From contig NZ_JACHVU010000001.1 in NCBI RefSeq assembly GCF_014190915.1, forward strand, positions 496,001 through 560,000: 64,000 nt of DNA, in the 5' to 3' direction. Made by a program: the position numbers and the translations under genes. Below are positions 37,310 through 48,161 of the stretch, piece after piece. Every line of letters starts with the position of its first letter. Position 1 is the stretch's first letter. The notes under the pieces are model-generated. The model was not told the DNA's origin. It saw nothing but the letters and a program-made list of their open reading frames with translations, and ran no database searches. This DNA is from Mycolicibacterium iranicum. Lineage in GTDB: Bacteria; Actinomycetota; Actinomycetes; Mycobacteriales; Mycobacteriaceae.

Positions 37310-38301
37310 TGCTGTGCTCCTATCAGATCGGTGTCATCCGTTGTGGTGGAAGTTCTCTCGCCCGGCTCGGCGTGCTCGGCCAGCCAACGTTCGGCGTCGA
37401 TCGCTGCGGCACAACCACTTCCGGCCGCGGTGATGGCCTGGCGGTAGGTGTGGTCGACCAGATCGCCTGCGGCGAAGACACCGTCGAGCGAGGTGTACGT
37501 CGTGCGTCCCTGCACCGACACGTAACCCTCGTCGTCGACGTCGAGCTGGTCGCGGACCAGCCCGGAGCGGGGATCGTGGCCGATGGCGACGAACACGCCC
37601 GTCACCGGCAGGGTGCTCTCCTCGCCGGTTTCGCTGTTGCGCAGGTTGATTCCGGTCACCTTGGGGTCGCCGACCACGCCGGTCACCTGGGTGTTGGTAA
37701 GGAACGTGATCTTCTCGTTCTGCTGCGCGCGCTCCAGCATGATCTTCGACGCGCGGAACTCCTCGCGCCGGTGGATCAGCGTCACGCTGCGCGCGAAACG
37801 GGTGAGGAACGTCGCCTCTTCCATCGCCGAGTCGCCGCCGCCGACCACCGCGATGTCCTGATCGCGGAAGAAGAATCCGTCGCAGGTGGCACAGGTGCTG
37901 ACGCCCATGCCGAGCAGTTCGTCCTCACCGGGGACGCCCAGGTGGCGGGCCGCGGCACCCATAGCCAGGATGACCGCACGCGAGTGGAAGGTCTCGTCAC
38001 CGACCGTGACGGACTTCACGGGTCCGGTCAGATCGACGGCGTCGACGTCCTCCATGCGCAGGTCCGCGCCGAACCGCAGCGCCTGCTCGCGCATTTCGTC
38101 CATCAGTTCCGGGCCGGTGATGCCGTTCCGGAAGCCGGGGTAGTTCTCGACCTCCGTGGTGGTCATCAGCGCGCCACCGAACTGGCTGCCCTCGAAGACC
38201 AGCGGCTTGAGCTGGGCGCGGGCGGCGTAGACGGCGGCGGTGTAACCGGCGGGGCCGGAGCCGATGATGATGAGATCGTGGACGGTGTCTGAGGAGGTCA
38301 T
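37306..38301 (-). CDS. trxB: Thioredoxin reductase (NADPH)
   Basis: A 331-residue low-molecular-weight flavoprotein. It has the FAD-binding [15 protein letters not shown], the redox-active CATCDGFFF and the NADPH-binding [15 protein letters not shown]. The C-terminal FAD segment is [23 protein letters not shown]. The ATG at 38301 ([13 protein letters not shown]) follows AAAGG; the open frame extends 18 codons upstream without similarity. A stress-type promoter candidate lies about 70-90 bases upstream. Confidence 0.96.
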   Translation of the reverse strand: MTSSDTVHDLIIIGSGPAGYTAAVYAARAQLKPLVFEGSQFGGALMTTTEVENYPGFRNGITGPELMDEMREQALRFGADLRMEDVDAVDLTGPVKSVTVGDETFHSRAVILAMGAAARHLGVPGEDELLGMGVSTCATCDGFFFRDQDIAVVGGGDSAMEEATFLTRFARSVTLIHRREEFRASKIMLERAQQNEKITFLTNTQVTGVVGDPKVTGINLRNSETGEESTLPVTGVFVAIGHDPRSGLVRDQLDVDDEGYVSVQGRTTYTSLDGVFAAGDLVDHTYRQAITAAGSGCAAAIDAERWLAEHAEPGERTSTTTDDTDLIGAQQ

Positions 38302-38367
38302 GCGAACCTTTCTGCCTGAGGCAAGAGTTCTCCAGATCCGCAGTTGGGTAAACAACCGCGTTGGTTA

Positions 38368-38393
38368 AACACCAGGGTAGGCCCGCGTGTTCC
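38368..38393 (-). promoter_or_regulatory. trxB: Candidate ECF (SigH-like) promoter of trxB-trxA
   Basis: On the minus strand GGAACA (38393-38388) is followed after 17 bases by GTT (38370-38368), close to the mycobacterial SigH consensus GGAAYA-N16-20-SGTT, although the base before GTT is T rather than S. In Mtb the trxB2-trxC operon is SigH-controlled, which supports the reading. Confidence 0.4.
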
Positions 38394-38422
38394 CGGGGTC
38401 GTACCCGGCGCGGCACACGTGG

Positions 38423-39064
38423 TCAGCGGTCGAACACCGTCTCGGCGAGCAACCCCGGGCGGGCCGCGCTGCAGGTCTGGTCCACCGCGACAGCGACGGC
38501 ACGCTGTGGCTCTGGGGCCGGCAGCAGCAGCACCACCGCCGCGGTCCCCGCCATCTCGACGCGGCGTCCGCCCACGACGTCCACGCCGGGCGGGTGGCCC
38601 AGGCCGGAGAGGCAGTCGGCGCGACGGGCCGGATCGGTGAACGGGCCCAGGTCGGATGGGGAGGCCAGGACGTTGCGCAGTTCGTCGTCGGTGAGGGGGA
38701 ACGCCGCCCGTGCCGGCCTGTCGGCGGTGATCTGCGAGGCCGTGGGCCCGCGCGGGAATCGGGGTTCGGGCTCGTCGACCAGCGCGGCTGCGCCGACGGC
38801 CACTGCGAGAACGGCGGCGCCGACTCCGACGCCCAGGCCGGCGCGCTGCGCGTTGCTGAGCCTGCGCGGGCCGGCCGAGTGTGCGGCGTCTGGACGCGGG
38901 GCGGCACGCAACGCCGCACCGATGCGGGCCGTGACGTCGCCGGGAACATCGGGTGCGGGGGCCTCAGAACCCAGGAGGGCGAGTTCACGGCGGACCCGTG
39001 TCGAGGTGGCGTCGTCGAGCTCCGCGGGATCCCCGTCGATGGTGCTGCCCGTGTCGCTGCTCAT
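38423..39064 (-). CDS. Probable anti-SigM membrane protein (Rv3912 equivalent)
   Basis: A 213-residue Ala-rich protein with a cytoplasmic N-terminal region, one transmembrane helix (about residues 73-95) and an external C-terminal domain. It directly follows sigM on the same strand (64-base gap), which is the usual place for an anti-sigma factor, and Rv3912 is proposed to restrain SigM. The N-terminal part (about 1-70) lacks an obvious zinc-binding HxxxCxxC motif, so it is not a standard ZAS-type anti-sigma. Binding to SigM is inference from position. Confidence 0.72.
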   Translation of the reverse strand: MSSDTGSTIDGDPAELDDATSTRVRRELALLGSEAPAPDVPGDVTARIGAALRAAPRPDAAHSAGPRRLSNAQRAGLGVGVGAAVLAVAVGAAALVDEPEPRFPRGPTASQITADRPARAAFPLTDDELRNVLASPSDLGPFTDPARRADCLSGLGHPPGVDVVGGRRVEMAGTAAVVLLLPAPEPQRAVAVAVDQTCSAARPGLLAETVFDR

Positions 39065-39128
39065 CGTCGCCCCCGCCGATCGTCGCCCGCACAGATCGTT
39101 CGAGGCTATCCGACGGGTTCCGCAGTTC

Positions 39129-39710
39129 TCAGTCCGCTGCGGCCGCGCGGGCCGTCAGGCAATCGAGGGAGGCGGCCAATTTCGCACGGGCCCGCGAACA
39201 CCGTGACTTCACGGTCCCCTCGGCGACTCCGAGCATGCGCGCGGTCTCGGCCACCGAGAATCCCTGCATGTCCACGGCGACGACGGCGGCGCGCTGTTCG
39301 ACGGGAAGACGCTGCAGCGCGCGTTCGATGACGATTGCGGTGTCCAGGCGCCCGGTGGGATCGACGGTCCCGCACAGGTCGGCGTCCAGCTCGTCGCAGG
39401 CACGAGCCTTGTTGCGCCGCAACCGGTCCAGGCACGCGTTGACCACGATGCGGTAGAGCCAGCTGCTCACCGCGGAGTCGTGCCGGAACGATGGCGCGGT
39501 CCGGTGCGCGGCGAGCATCGCATCCTGCAGCGCGTCGGCCGCGTCGTCGGGATTGCGACTGGTCAGATGCGCGAGCCGGTAGAGCTGACGATGGTGGCGG
39601 TAGAACAGTTCCTCGAACGCGTACCGGTCCCCGGCGACGTGTGCGGCCAGCAGCTCGGCGTCGGTGCGCAGCCGGTCCGGTGGTCGCGGATTTCCCCCGA
39701 ATATCCCCAC
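39129..39710 (-). CDS. sigM: ECF RNA polymerase sigma factor SigM
   Basis: A 193-residue ECF sigma factor. Region 2 spans FEELFYRHHRQLYRLA, DALQDAMLAAHR and SSWLYRIVVNACLDRLRR; region 4 is the helix-turn-helix FSVAETARMLGVAEGTVKSR. It is a late-phase, envelope-related sigma in mycobacteria. The GTG at 39710 gives GIFGGNPRPPDRLRTDAELL; the conserved part starts at RTDAELLAAHVAGD. The probable anti-sigma gene follows, and the thioredoxin pair lies just downstream. Confidence 0.94.
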   Translation of the reverse strand: MGIFGGNPRPPDRLRTDAELLAAHVAGDRYAFEELFYRHHRQLYRLAHLTSRNPDDAADALQDAMLAAHRTAPSFRHDSAVSSWLYRIVVNACLDRLRRNKARACDELDADLCGTVDPTGRLDTAIVIERALQRLPVEQRAAVVAVDMQGFSVAETARMLGVAEGTVKSRCSRARAKLAASLDCLTARAAAAD

Positions 39711-39775
39711 AGCCGAACACTAATCGCGGCCGGGGGAGGGCCCTGTCACCAGTTTTCAGCGGGACCGCCACCGAA

Positions 39776-42700
39776 TCAGGACCGCGCGTTGAGGGTGACC
39801 TCGGCGATGTCCGAACGACTCTCGCCGTCGACCTGACCCAGCGTCGAGACCCACACGAGCACGTTCGACGTCGGCTGGGTCTCGTCGACCTCGATGGTGT
39901 TCGAGCCGGGCTTGAGCGGGGTCGGCTCCGTCAGCGCGGTCGTGTCCTCCAGCGAGGACGGTGTCGCCGACGACGCGGAGCGAATCTGGACCGAGGTGCC
40001 GGTGCTGTTGAGGTTGATCGTGACGGAGCCGATGGCCGTCGGCTCGGGCAGCTGCAACATCAACCCGACACCGTTCTTGAAGTTCGGGAACGGCACGGGG
40101 TCGCTGTAGGTGTCGATCGGCCACACCGTCGAGGAGTCGCCGTCGATCGCGAGCGGAGCCTGATCGGGTGCGTCGGCCTCACCTTCGGGCGAGAACACCG
40201 TGGCGCGAGCAGGTTTCACGGCCGAGCCGGCCGGGGTGCTGCCCGGACTCTCGGACTCCGACGAGGACGGCGCGTTCAAGCCGAGCTCGTCGCCGCCGAG
40301 GCCGCTGCCGACATCACCGAAGATGCGGCTGAGCACGGTGGCGAGGAGCACCACGGCGATGATGACGATGGCGCCGGCGACCGACAGCCCGACGATCAGG
40401 CCTTTGCGTTTGCGCGCTGCAGTGTCGGCGTCGGCGTCGGCGGCCCAGGCGGCGCCGTCGGGTTCGCGGACGGGGTCGTCGACGGGTGCGATGTGATCGG
40501 TCCGGTCGGCGATCGCCGTCGCCTGCTGCAGCAGGTTCAGCAGCGTCGGGGCGCTGCGGATGCCACCGCCGTCCTGCACGGCGCGCGCGGCGGCGGCCGA
40601 GATCTGGAACGGGATGTCGCGGTCGACAGACCTGGGTTCGACGGGCTGGCCCGCCGCGTCGAGCTGGGCGGCGGACAGCCCGCTGGGCTCCCCGGTCTCG
40701 GGCAACGGCCAGGCGTTGACCAGCAGGGCGTACAGCGAGGCGCCGATACCGCGGATGTCGTCGTCGGGCGACGCGTCCGGCAGCGTTGCCGGGAACGCCA
40801 GCGCGACGTCGCCGTCGATGCTGACCCGGATCCGGCTCGGATGGTCGACCGACAGCGCGACGCCGTTGCGGTGCGCAACCTCGGCTGCGGCTGCCAGGGA
40901 CTGGATGGCGCGCGCCCCACCGATCGGAGACGGATGGGTCTCGGCGACCTCGGCCAGCGAGCCGCCGCGGATCCACTCGCTCACCACCAGCCCGCCGGTG
41001 CTGGACTTCACCACGTCGAGCACGCGGGCCACGCCGGGCATGTCGATACGGCTGAGCCGCTGGGTGCGGTCGAGGATCTGCTGGACCTCGGCCTCGGGCA
41101 TCGTCGCGTCGGGGTCGACGAACGTCAGCGCCACCTGCCGGTCCAGTTTGGTGTCGAGCGCCTGCCAGAACTGCAGACCGGCCGGTCCGCCGTGGGCGAC
41201 CAGCAGGCGGTAGCGGTTGGCGATCGTCGAACCCGGGATCAGGTGGATGTCCTCGGCGGCCGTCGCCGTCTCGGTCGGGGGTTCCTGCGGCGGGGCGAAC
41301 GCGAGCGCCTCACGGGTGGGGTCGTTGCTGTAGTCCGACGGCGGCCGACCGGTCTTGATGGCCTTGGTCGCCGAATCGTCGGAGGGCGCCTCGGGGTCGG
41401 ACTGTGCGGGCGCGGGCGGCTCGGGGATGTCCGGGACGTCGGGCTGGAAGTCGTCGGGCGACGGCCTGGTGATGCGCGTCGTGGCCGCGGAATCGGAGCC
41501 CTGTGGGGAATCGCTGGTGGGTTTCTCGCTCACCGCTGACCCTTTCCGCCTCCCGTCGTCGGCAAACTCGCCCGAGGGCCCACGCGCCGCCGATCTGGGA
41601 AGCTGACGTCGGCGTGGCGGGGCCTGATTGCTCCGATCAGCGTACGTGAGAGGCGCAGTCGGCATGGCCGGGACGGACGGGGTGGCTGCCGGACTGCGAC
41701 TTCCGAAGCGGCGGCGGACTGCGGCCAGTGCCGACCGGGCCTCGGGAACCTTCGCGGCGAGCATCACCGCGGAGATGACCGGCACCATCACCAGCCCGAG
41801 GGCCACCAGCCGCAGCAGCGAGCCGCCGGCACCCCAGTGCTCGGTAAGGTTCTCCAGCCCGAGCAGCTGATCGACGACGTGGGCGATCAGGCCGGCGGCC
41901 AGCGACGCGGTGATGGTGACCAGGATCGTGCGGACCACGTCGTTGCCGATCAACCGGCCCCCCGGCGGGTCCAGCCGGGCACGCAGCAGCAAGTAGCCGA
42001 CGGTGGCCCCGGCGAGGAAGCCCAGCCCGTTCGCCAGGCCCAGGTAGCCGGCGACCAGGTGCGGATCGGTGGTGAGGTGCGGCGCCGCCAGCGAGGCCGC
42101 GACCTTGACGATCGTGATCACCAGGATGAGCACGATCGGCGTCCACGGCTCCTCACGGGCGTAGAACACCCGCAGTTGCAGCAGCACCAGCGTGTACGGG
42201 ATCAGGGTGAACGCCGAGAGCGTGATCGCCATCCCCAGGTAGCCGGCGTCGACGGCGCCGAAATTGCCATAGGAGAACAGGGCGCTGCCGATCGCGGGGC
42301 CGCCGACCGTCATCATCGCCACGACCGGGATCAGCACCACCATCGTGAGCCGGGTCGCCAGCGACAGGTCGGCGAGCACCGCCGGTCCGTCGTCGGCCGC
42401 CGCGTTGCGGGACAGCCGCGGCATCACCACGGTCAGGACCGTCACCCCGATGATGCCGAACGGCAGCTGCAGGATCAGCCAGGTGTAGTTGTAGATCGCG
42501 GGACCCGAGGCCGAGGACGCGCTGGCGACCTGGTTGCCGACGATGAACCCGACCTGGCTGATCAGCACGTAGAGCACCATCGCCAGGGCCATCATCCCGA
42601 ACTTCTTCAGCCGGTCGTCGATGCCCCACAGCGGCCGCAGGCTGACCCGCTCCCGCCGGATCGCGACGAACAACACGGCGGCCTGCGCGACGACACCGAG

Positions 42701-43426
42701 CGTCGTGCCGATGCCCAGCACCAGCAGCTTGGCGTCGCCCATCTCGACCGGGTTGAGCGAGAGTTCGCCCGGGACAAGCACATACAGCACCAGGGTCAGG
42801 ATCGCCACGACGTTGTTGACCACCGGAGCCCACGCCGGCGGCCCGAAGATGTTGCGGGTGTTCAGGATTGCCATGAACACCGAGGACAGGCCGTAGAAGA
42901 TGATCTGCGGCAGCAGCAGGTACGCGAACGCCGTGGTCAGGGGACGGCTGACCAGCGGCTCGGAGCCCAGCATCAGATCGACGAGCAGTGGCGCGGCGAC
43001 GGTCGAGAGGATCGTGACGACCAGCAGGAGCGTCGTCGCGAGCGTGAGAAGCCTGCGCACGAAAGCGGTTCCACCGTCGGGGTCGTCGCGTTCGGCGCGG
43101 GCCAGCACGGGGACGAAGATCGCGGTGAAGGTGGCTTCGAGCACCAGCGCGGCGATCATGTTCGGCAGCTGGTTGGCGACGGTGAACGCACTGGACAGCG
43201 CCGCGCCGAGAATGGCGGCGAGCAGCACGATGCGGGCGAATCCGGTCAGGCGGCTGACGAGTGTGGCCAGTGCCATGCCCCAGGACCGCGACACGACCGC
43301 CGAGTCGGACATCTCCGGCCGTGGCGACCGGGGGGCGTCACCGCGAGGGGGTGGTGTCGGCGGGGGAGGCGTCCTGCGCACGGGCCGGGGCGGCGGCGGG
43401 GTGCGGCGCGGACCCGCGTCACGCAT
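39776..43426 (-). CDS. murJ: MurJ lipid II flippase fused to a pseudokinase and discoidin-like domain
   Basis: A 1216-residue protein. After a Pro/Arg-rich cytoplasmic leader comes a MurJ domain of about 14 membrane helices (residues about 39-560), then a disordered linker, a Ser/Thr pseudokinase domain (about 735-960), one more transmembrane helix and an external F5/8-type ligand-binding domain. The pseudokinase lacks the VAIK lysine (VALTFV) and a proper HRD or DFG, so it cannot phosphorylate. In mycobacteria PknB phosphorylates this region and the FHA protein FhaA binds it. The ATG at 43426 overlaps the upstream DUF6049 stop by 8 bases; the open frame beyond is antiphase to that gene. Confidence 0.93.
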   Translation of the reverse strand: MRDAGPRRTPPPPRPVRRTPPPPTPPPRGDAPRSPRPEMSDSAVVSRSWGMALATLVSRLTGFARIVLLAAILGAALSSAFTVANQLPNMIAALVLEATFTAIFVPVLARAERDDPDGGTAFVRRLLTLATTLLLVVTILSTVAAPLLVDLMLGSEPLVSRPLTTAFAYLLLPQIIFYGLSSVFMAILNTRNIFGPPAWAPVVNNVVAILTLVLYVLVPGELSLNPVEMGDAKLLVLGIGTTLGVVAQAAVLFVAIRRERVSLRPLWGIDDRLKKFGMMALAMVLYVLISQVGFIVGNQVASASSASGPAIYNYTWLILQLPFGIIGVTVLTVVMPRLSRNAAADDGPAVLADLSLATRLTMVVLIPVVAMMTVGGPAIGSALFSYGNFGAVDAGYLGMAITLSAFTLIPYTLVLLQLRVFYAREEPWTPIVLILVITIVKVAASLAAPHLTTDPHLVAGYLGLANGLGFLAGATVGYLLLRARLDPPGGRLIGNDVVRTILVTITASLAAGLIAHVVDQLLGLENLTEHWGAGGSLLRLVALGLVMVPVISAVMLAAKVPEARSALAAVRRRFGSRSPAATPSVPAMPTAPLTYADRSNQAPPRRRQLPRSAARGPSGEFADDGRRKGSAVSEKPTSDSPQGSDSAATTRITRPSPDDFQPDVPDIPEPPAPAQSDPEAPSDDSATKAIKTGRPPSDYSNDPTREALAFAPPQEPPTETATAAEDIHLIPGSTIANRYRLLVAHGGPAGLQFWQALDTKLDRQVALTFVDPDATMPEAEVQQILDRTQRLSRIDMPGVARVLDVVKSSTGGLVVSEWIRGGSLAEVAETHPSPIGGARAIQSLAAAAEVAHRNGVALSVDHPSRIRVSIDGDVALAFPATLPDASPDDDIRGIGASLYALLVNAWPLPETGEPSGLSAAQLDAAGQPVEPRSVDRDIPFQISAAAARAVQDGGGIRSAPTLLNLLQQATAIADRTDHIAPVDDPVREPDGAAWAADADADTAARKRKGLIVGLSVAGAIVIIAVVLLATVLSRIFGDVGSGLGGDELGLNAPSSSESESPGSTPAGSAVKPARATVFSPEGEADAPDQAPLAIDGDSSTVWPIDTYSDPVPFPNFKNGVGLMLQLPEPTAIGSVTINLNSTGTSVQIRSASSATPSSLEDTTALTEPTPLKPGSNTIEVDETQPTSNVLVWVSTLGQVDGESRSDIAEVTLNARS

Positions 43427-45836
43427 CGTCACCGCCGGTGGTGGCCCGCGCCCGGCGCGCGGGCTTCGTGTCGAGCGGGGTCGTCTCGGGGTCCGACGGA
43501 TCGTCGCCGTAGGCCAGGGCCACCTCGATCGGGTCGGGCCGGTCGAGGTCGGCACGGTCGGGCTGGCCGCGGAAGCGGTGCCACAGGCGGCGGCCGACGA
43601 GCAGCGCGAGGACCGCACCGCCGGTGAGCGTGATGAAGAACAGCACCTTGCCGTAGGCGTTGGAGTGGACCGACAGCCTGACGGGTTCGCCGAGCGGCAG
43701 CCCGTCGGCGGTCCGCAGCGCGACGTCGACGGCCACCCGCTGGGTGAAGTGCACCTCGATCGGGACTTTCAGCGGCAGGAAGCCCGGCGGCAGCACGATC
43801 TCACCCATGTCGGTCACCGACATCCCCGGTGGTGCGTCGATGTCCAGTCGCACCCGGATGGGGACCGGCAGGTCGTTGCGTAGCGCCAGCGGAAGCGGGC
43901 TGCGTTCGGTGGCAAGGGTGTACGAGCCGCCGGGGTTGACGATCGTCACCGCGTTGAACAGGTCCTCGACCGTGCGCCGGACCGTGGTGAGACGCTGCTG
44001 CGCCAGACCGTTGCGGGCGTCAGGGGGAACCGAAAGACTCAGTGCGCGCAGCAGATCCTCACGCAGCGGGGCCGTGTACTGGTATCCGGTGAGACCGGTC
44101 CGCTCGTCAGTGGTCAGGGCCAACGTCAGACCCCAGAGCCGACCGGTCGCCGCCGAGATGCCGGTGACGACCCCGGCGTCGAAGCGGCCGCGCGGATTGC
44201 CTAGCGGCCCCGCGGGCAGGGGGGCGTTCTGCGCGGAGGCCGCGGCCTCGTTGATGAGGACGGGCAGCGGCCGGGGCATCGCGAGCCCGGAGCGGATGCT
44301 GGTGGCCACCGCGGTGAGGATCGCCTGCGCGTCGCCGGGCGTCAGATTCCACATCAGGGGCGGCATCAGCACCTGGGTGCGCGGGGTGGTCCCGGGCTGC
44401 AGGCTGCGCCAGAGCACCGACCCGAGCGCGTCCTGCCGCCGGGCCGCCTCCGAGTCCTGTTTGACCGCGATGTCGAGCGACGGATCGACATAGGACGGTG
44501 TGTCGGGTGCGGGCCCCATCCCGGCCAGGGCGGCCCCGACGGCGGGGTCGAACGGCGCGGCGACGACGTTCGGGGTGTAGCGGACCGGCAGGGTGTCGGC
44601 AGTCTCTGTGCCGGCGGCGCCGGACTCGTCGGGACCCATCAGGTTCGCCGCCCCGATCGCGACCGTCGGCCCCTGCCCGGAGAGCAGCTGCACCGCGGGT
44701 GCGGTCAGGGGACCGTCGCCGATGAGGCTGGCGCCCTTGGTCGAGAGCACACCGAGGATCTGGTCGACCACGACGCCGGTGCCCGCGGTGGCGATCGTGG
44801 ACAGACCCGGATCGGCGACCCGGTCGAGGGCGTCGAGATCGGCCTGGGCATAGGTGGTCGGCGCCACGCACATCCTCGTGGCCAGTGTCCTGAGGCGGTT
44901 GAGCCAGTCGATCGCAGCCTGCTGACCGGTCCCCGGGTGGGTCGGCGTGCGAGGCCCGGCGTCGGCGGCGTCGTTGACGACGTAGCCGGTGGTCATCGCG
45001 TTCACCGTCACCAACAGGTCGGGGTCGACCGCCAGGCACAGCGCACGGGTGACGTCACCGCCGGGATCGACCTGCGGACTGGTCGCGAAGTCGACGGCCG
45101 TGAGCATGGTGTCGAGGCGGCCGCCGGGCGCCAGCGAGGTCGCCAGCTCGTCGTCGATGAGACGGACCGGGGTGGTGCCGCCGGGTGCTCCAGCGGCGAG
45201 CCGAGGACGGTCGGCCAGCGGCCAGAACATCGTGATCCCGACCGGACGGGTGGTGTCGGGCGGGACAGCGGAGTCCAGCGCCTCGCTGGCATTGTCCGAG
45301 CCGGCCTCCGGGGGCACCCCGAGGACCGGGAGCAGGAAGCGGGAGTCGTCGAGGCGGGCGGCCGATCCGTAGTCCGGCGTGCCGTTGACGTTGACCATCA
45401 TCGGGTAGACACCGGGGCTGTCGATGCGCAGGGACGACCCGTCGGGCGCCCGCATCGGATACGCCAGACGGAACGGAACATCCTGTCCGCGAGCGAGTTC
45501 CGGCGCGGCGGTGATGAAGTCCGCGACCGGCTGGTACTGGTCGACGTTGCCGGCGAGGTTGGTCCGCAACCCGCTGGAGGACGTCACCGCGGGCGCGCGT
45601 TCGAGGCGCACGACGACGTCGCGGACGGCGCGGTCGCCGATGTTCTTGATCGTGCCCGTGACCGTCACCAGTTGGTCGCTGGTCGTGGTGACGATCTCCG
45701 GGGTGACGCTGTCGATCTGGACGCGCAGGAAGGGCATGGAACCCGGTTGGGCGTCTGCGGCGGGGGGAGCTGCGGCGGGTGCGAGGGCGAGCAACAGCGC
45801 GATCACCGCGATGAGCAGACGCGCGGGCCCCGTCAC
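43419..45836 (-). CDS. DUF6049 secreted/membrane glycoprotein-like protein (Rv3909 equivalent)
   Basis: An 805-residue protein with an N-terminal signal peptide ([18 protein letters not shown]), a long extracytoplasmic region and one C-terminal transmembrane helix (about residues 733-755), followed by an acidic cytoplasmic tail. An early segment ([20 protein letters not shown]) looks like an immunoglobulin-type fold. It is essential in Mtb screens and always precedes murJ, so a role in lipid II export or wall assembly is plausible but unproven. The GTG start overlaps mutT4 by 4 bases; the stop overlaps murJ by 8. Confidence 0.85.
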   Translation of the reverse strand: MTGPARLLIAVIALLLALAPAAAPPAADAQPGSMPFLRVQIDSVTPEIVTTTSDQLVTVTGTIKNIGDRAVRDVVVRLERAPAVTSSSGLRTNLAGNVDQYQPVADFITAAPELARGQDVPFRLAYPMRAPDGSSLRIDSPGVYPMMVNVNGTPDYGSAARLDDSRFLLPVLGVPPEAGSDNASEALDSAVPPDTTRPVGITMFWPLADRPRLAAGAPGGTTPVRLIDDELATSLAPGGRLDTMLTAVDFATSPQVDPGGDVTRALCLAVDPDLLVTVNAMTTGYVVNDAADAGPRTPTHPGTGQQAAIDWLNRLRTLATRMCVAPTTYAQADLDALDRVADPGLSTIATAGTGVVVDQILGVLSTKGASLIGDGPLTAPAVQLLSGQGPTVAIGAANLMGPDESGAAGTETADTLPVRYTPNVVAAPFDPAVGAALAGMGPAPDTPSYVDPSLDIAVKQDSEAARRQDALGSVLWRSLQPGTTPRTQVLMPPLMWNLTPGDAQAILTAVATSIRSGLAMPRPLPVLINEAAASAQNAPLPAGPLGNPRGRFDAGVVTGISAATGRLWGLTLALTTDERTGLTGYQYTAPLREDLLRALSLSVPPDARNGLAQQRLTTVRRTVEDLFNAVTIVNPGGSYTLATERSPLPLALRNDLPVPIRVRLDIDAPPGMSVTDMGEIVLPPGFLPLKVPIEVHFTQRVAVDVALRTADGLPLGEPVRLSVHSNAYGKVLFFITLTGGAVLALLVGRRLWHRFRGQPDRADLDRPDPIEVALAYGDDPSDPETTPLDTKPARRARATTGGDDA

Positions 45837-46618
45837 GGCCCTTGACCGCAGCCGTTCGTCCGCCGGCCGGGCTGTGGTTGCGCAGTGGGGTCAGGCCTGC
45901 GCTGGCGGGTGTGGGAGTGCGTCTGTCCGCGGCGTCGCGGTGTCGTGCGCGGCAGCGGCGGCAGAGCGCCGGGCCCGTCGGTGTGCAGTTTGTCGATCAG
46001 TTCGTCGGCCACCTCGGCCAGCTTGCGTTCGTCGGCGTAGGCGAGCCGGGACGGCAGTTCGCGCAGCGGCACCCAGGCCACCTCGGTCACCTCGACGTCC
46101 TCGTCGGAGAGCTCACCGCCGAGGAAGCGCATCAGATAGTGGTGCACGGTCTTGTGCACCCGCCTGCCCTCGGTGACGAACCAGTAGTCGATGCTGCCGA
46201 GCGCGGCGAGCACGTCGCCCTGGATGCCGGTTTCCTCGGCGACCTCGCGGATCGCGGTCTGCTCGGCCGTCTCACCCATCTCGATGTGGCCCTTGGGCAG
46301 CGACCACAGCATGCGGCCGCGCCGGTCGATGCGTCCGATCAGTGCCGCGACCTGGTCGTCCTTCGGGCCGTCGAGGCCGTCGATGACCAGGCCGCCCGCC
46401 GACGTCTCGTGCACGGTGCGCAGCCGCTCGGGGGGCCGGCGGGCGCGGGACTTCTGCGGTTTGGGAGCTGGGGTCGTGGTGTCGTTCGAGGCGCCGTTGG
46501 AGTTGTGTTGACGGACGGTGGCGGGCTGATCGGACCCACCCTCGGGGGGACCTGCCGCGCGTCGGCCACGGCGCCGGCCCCGGCGCCGTCGTGGTTTGGC
46601 CTGCTCGCCGTCCGACAC
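45833..46618 (-). CDS. mutT4: Nudix hydrolase MutT4
   Basis: A 261-residue protein with a strongly basic N-terminus ([13 protein letters not shown]) and a Nudix domain (about residues 70-200). The Nudix box fits GX5EX7REVXEEXG: it begins GHIEMGE and ends REVAEETGI, with all catalytic glutamates present. Sanitation of oxidised nucleotides or a related hydrolysis is expected; the substrate of MutT4 is not settled. The GTG at 46618 ([14 protein letters not shown]) matches Mtb; the open frame upstream overlaps the divergent pcnA promoter. It starts the mutT4-DUF6049-murJ-sigM run. Confidence 0.9.
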   Translation of the reverse strand: MSDGEQAKPRRRRGRRRGRRAAGPPEGGSDQPATVRQHNSNGASNDTTTPAPKPQKSRARRPPERLRTVHETSAGGLVIDGLDGPKDDQVAALIGRIDRRGRMLWSLPKGHIEMGETAEQTAIREVAEETGIQGDVLAALGSIDYWFVTEGRRVHKTVHHYLMRFLGGELSDEDVEVTEVAWVPLRELPSRLAYADERKLAEVADELIDKLHTDGPGALPPLPRTTPRRRGQTHSHTRQRRPDPTAQPQPGRRTNGCGQGP

Positions 46619-46703
46619 CCAAGCGATGATAGTTGCCGTGAACACCCGCCCCCGCCGCACTCGCCGGAAGGTGACATCGCTGTGACCAGTAGGCTCACCG
46701 GAC

Positions 46704-48155
46704 GTGCCTGACCCCCTGTCCGACGCCGAACTGCTGGCTGCCGCGCAGGTGTCGCTGAACAACCACCGCGACGTACTGTCCCAGCTCGGCCGCGTGTTCG
46801 CCGATCACGGCCACGACCTCTACCTGGTCGGCGGCAGTGTGCGTGATGCGCTGCTGGGCCGGCTGGGCGCCGATCTGGATTTCACCACCGATGCGCGGCC
46901 GGAACAGATGATGCGGTTCCTGCGCGGCTGGGGCGATGCGCTGTGGGACACCGGCATCGAGTTCGGCACCCTGGGCGTCGGCAAGGGCGAGGATCGGCTG
47001 GAGATCACCACGTTCCGGGCCGACACCTACGACAAGGTGTCACGCAACCCCGAGGTGCGCTTCGGCGACAACCTCGCCGACGATCTGGTGCGCCGCGATT
47101 TCACCGTGAACGCGATGGCCGTGCGGGTCACCCCGGCCGGGCCGGCCGAGTTCCTCGACCCGCTCAACGGCCTGGCCGCGCTGAAGGAGCGGGTGCTCGA
47201 CACCCCGTCCGAGCCCGAGGTGTCCTTCGGCGACGACCCGTTGCGCATGCTGCGCGCGGCGCGGTTCGTTTCGCAGCTCGGGTTCGCCGTGGCGCCGCGG
47301 GTCCGGCGCGCGCTCGACGACATGGCTCCGCAGCTGTCGCGGATCACCGCCGAGCGGGTGGCCGCAGAGCTGGACAAACTGCTGCTCGGCGCCGACCCCG
47401 TGGCCGGTGTCGACCTGATGGTCCAGACGGGGTTGGGCGACGTGGTGTTGCCCGAGATCGGCGCGATGCGCATGGCCATCGACGAACACCACCAGCACAA
47501 GGACGTCTACCAGCATTCGCTGACCGTGCTGAGCCAGGCGATCGATCTCGAGGGTGCCGGCGGCGCCGATCTGGTGTTGCGCTGGGCGGCGCTGCTGCAC
47601 GACATCGGCAAGCCGGCCACCCGCAGGCACGAGCCCGACGGCGGGGTGAGTTTCCACCACCACGAGGTGGTCGGGGCGAAGATGACCCGCAAGCGGATGC
47701 GGGAGCTGAAGTACTCCAAGCAGATGATCGCCGACGTCTCGCAGCTCGTGTACCTGCATCTGCGGTTCCACGGCTACGGCGACGGCCGGTGGACGGACTC
47801 GGCCGTGCGTCGCTACGTCACGGATGCCGGCCTGCTGTTGGACCGGTTGCACAAGCTGGTCCGCGCGGACTGCACGACCCGCAACAAGCGGCGTGCGGCG
47901 CGGCTGCAGGCCAACTACGACGACCTGGAGCGCCGCATCGAGGAGCTGGCGGCCAAGGAGGATCTTGCGCGGGTCCGCCCGGACATCGACGGCAACGAGA
48001 TCATGCAGATCCTCGGGATTCCGCCAGGGCCGCAGGTCGGCAAGGCCTGGAACCATCTCAAGGAGCTGCGGCTGGACCGCGGGCCGATGGATCACGACGA
48101 GGCGGTCCAGGAGCTGCTCGCGTGGTGGAACCAGCAGGACCGGCCGAGCGTCTGA
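46704..48155 (+). CDS. pcnA: CCA tRNA nucleotidyltransferase / poly(A) polymerase family
   Basis: A 483-residue class II nucleotidyltransferase that adds or repairs the CCA end of tRNAs. The active site is [22 protein letters not shown], followed by [10 protein letters not shown] and the RNA-binding [14 protein letters not shown]-terminal HD domain (HDIGKPATR) is present. Since the tRNAs in this window do not encode CCA, such an enzyme is required. The GTG start at 46704 is divergent from mutT4 with an 85-base gap. The label pcnA follows Mtb. Confidence 0.95.
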   Translation: MPDPLSDAELLAAAQVSLNNHRDVLSQLGRVFADHGHDLYLVGGSVRDALLGRLGADLDFTTDARPEQMMRFLRGWGDALWDTGIEFGTLGVGKGEDRLEITTFRADTYDKVSRNPEVRFGDNLADDLVRRDFTVNAMAVRVTPAGPAEFLDPLNGLAALKERVLDTPSEPEVSFGDDPLRMLRAARFVSQLGFAVAPRVRRALDDMAPQLSRITAERVAAELDKLLLGADPVAGVDLMVQTGLGDVVLPEIGAMRMAIDEHHQHKDVYQHSLTVLSQAIDLEGAGGADLVLRWAALLHDIGKPATRRHEPDGGVSFHHHEVVGAKMTRKRMRELKYSKQMIADVSQLVYLHLRFHGYGDGRWTDSAVRRYVTDAGLLLDRLHKLVRADCTTRNKRRAARLQANYDDLERRIEELAAKEDLARVRPDIDGNEIMQILGIPPGPQVGKAWNHLKELRLDRGPMDHDEAVQELLAWWNQQDRPSV

Positions 48156-48161
48156 CCATGT

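Noticed and set aside
38341..38372. TTGGGTAAACAACC and TTGGTTAAACACC as a regulatory repeat upstream of trxB
   Set aside because: The two halves are short and imperfect and overlap the promoter candidate; not enough to call an operator.
39491..41539. Long plus-strand open frame (682 codons) opposite sigM/murJ
   Set aside because: Antisense shadow of sigM and murJ, Arg/Gly/Asp-rich, no recognisable domain.
41837..43627. Long plus-strand open frame (596 codons) opposite murJ
   Set aside because: Translation is dominated by Asp, Gln, Arg and His, the typical antisense image of a GC-rich membrane protein gene.
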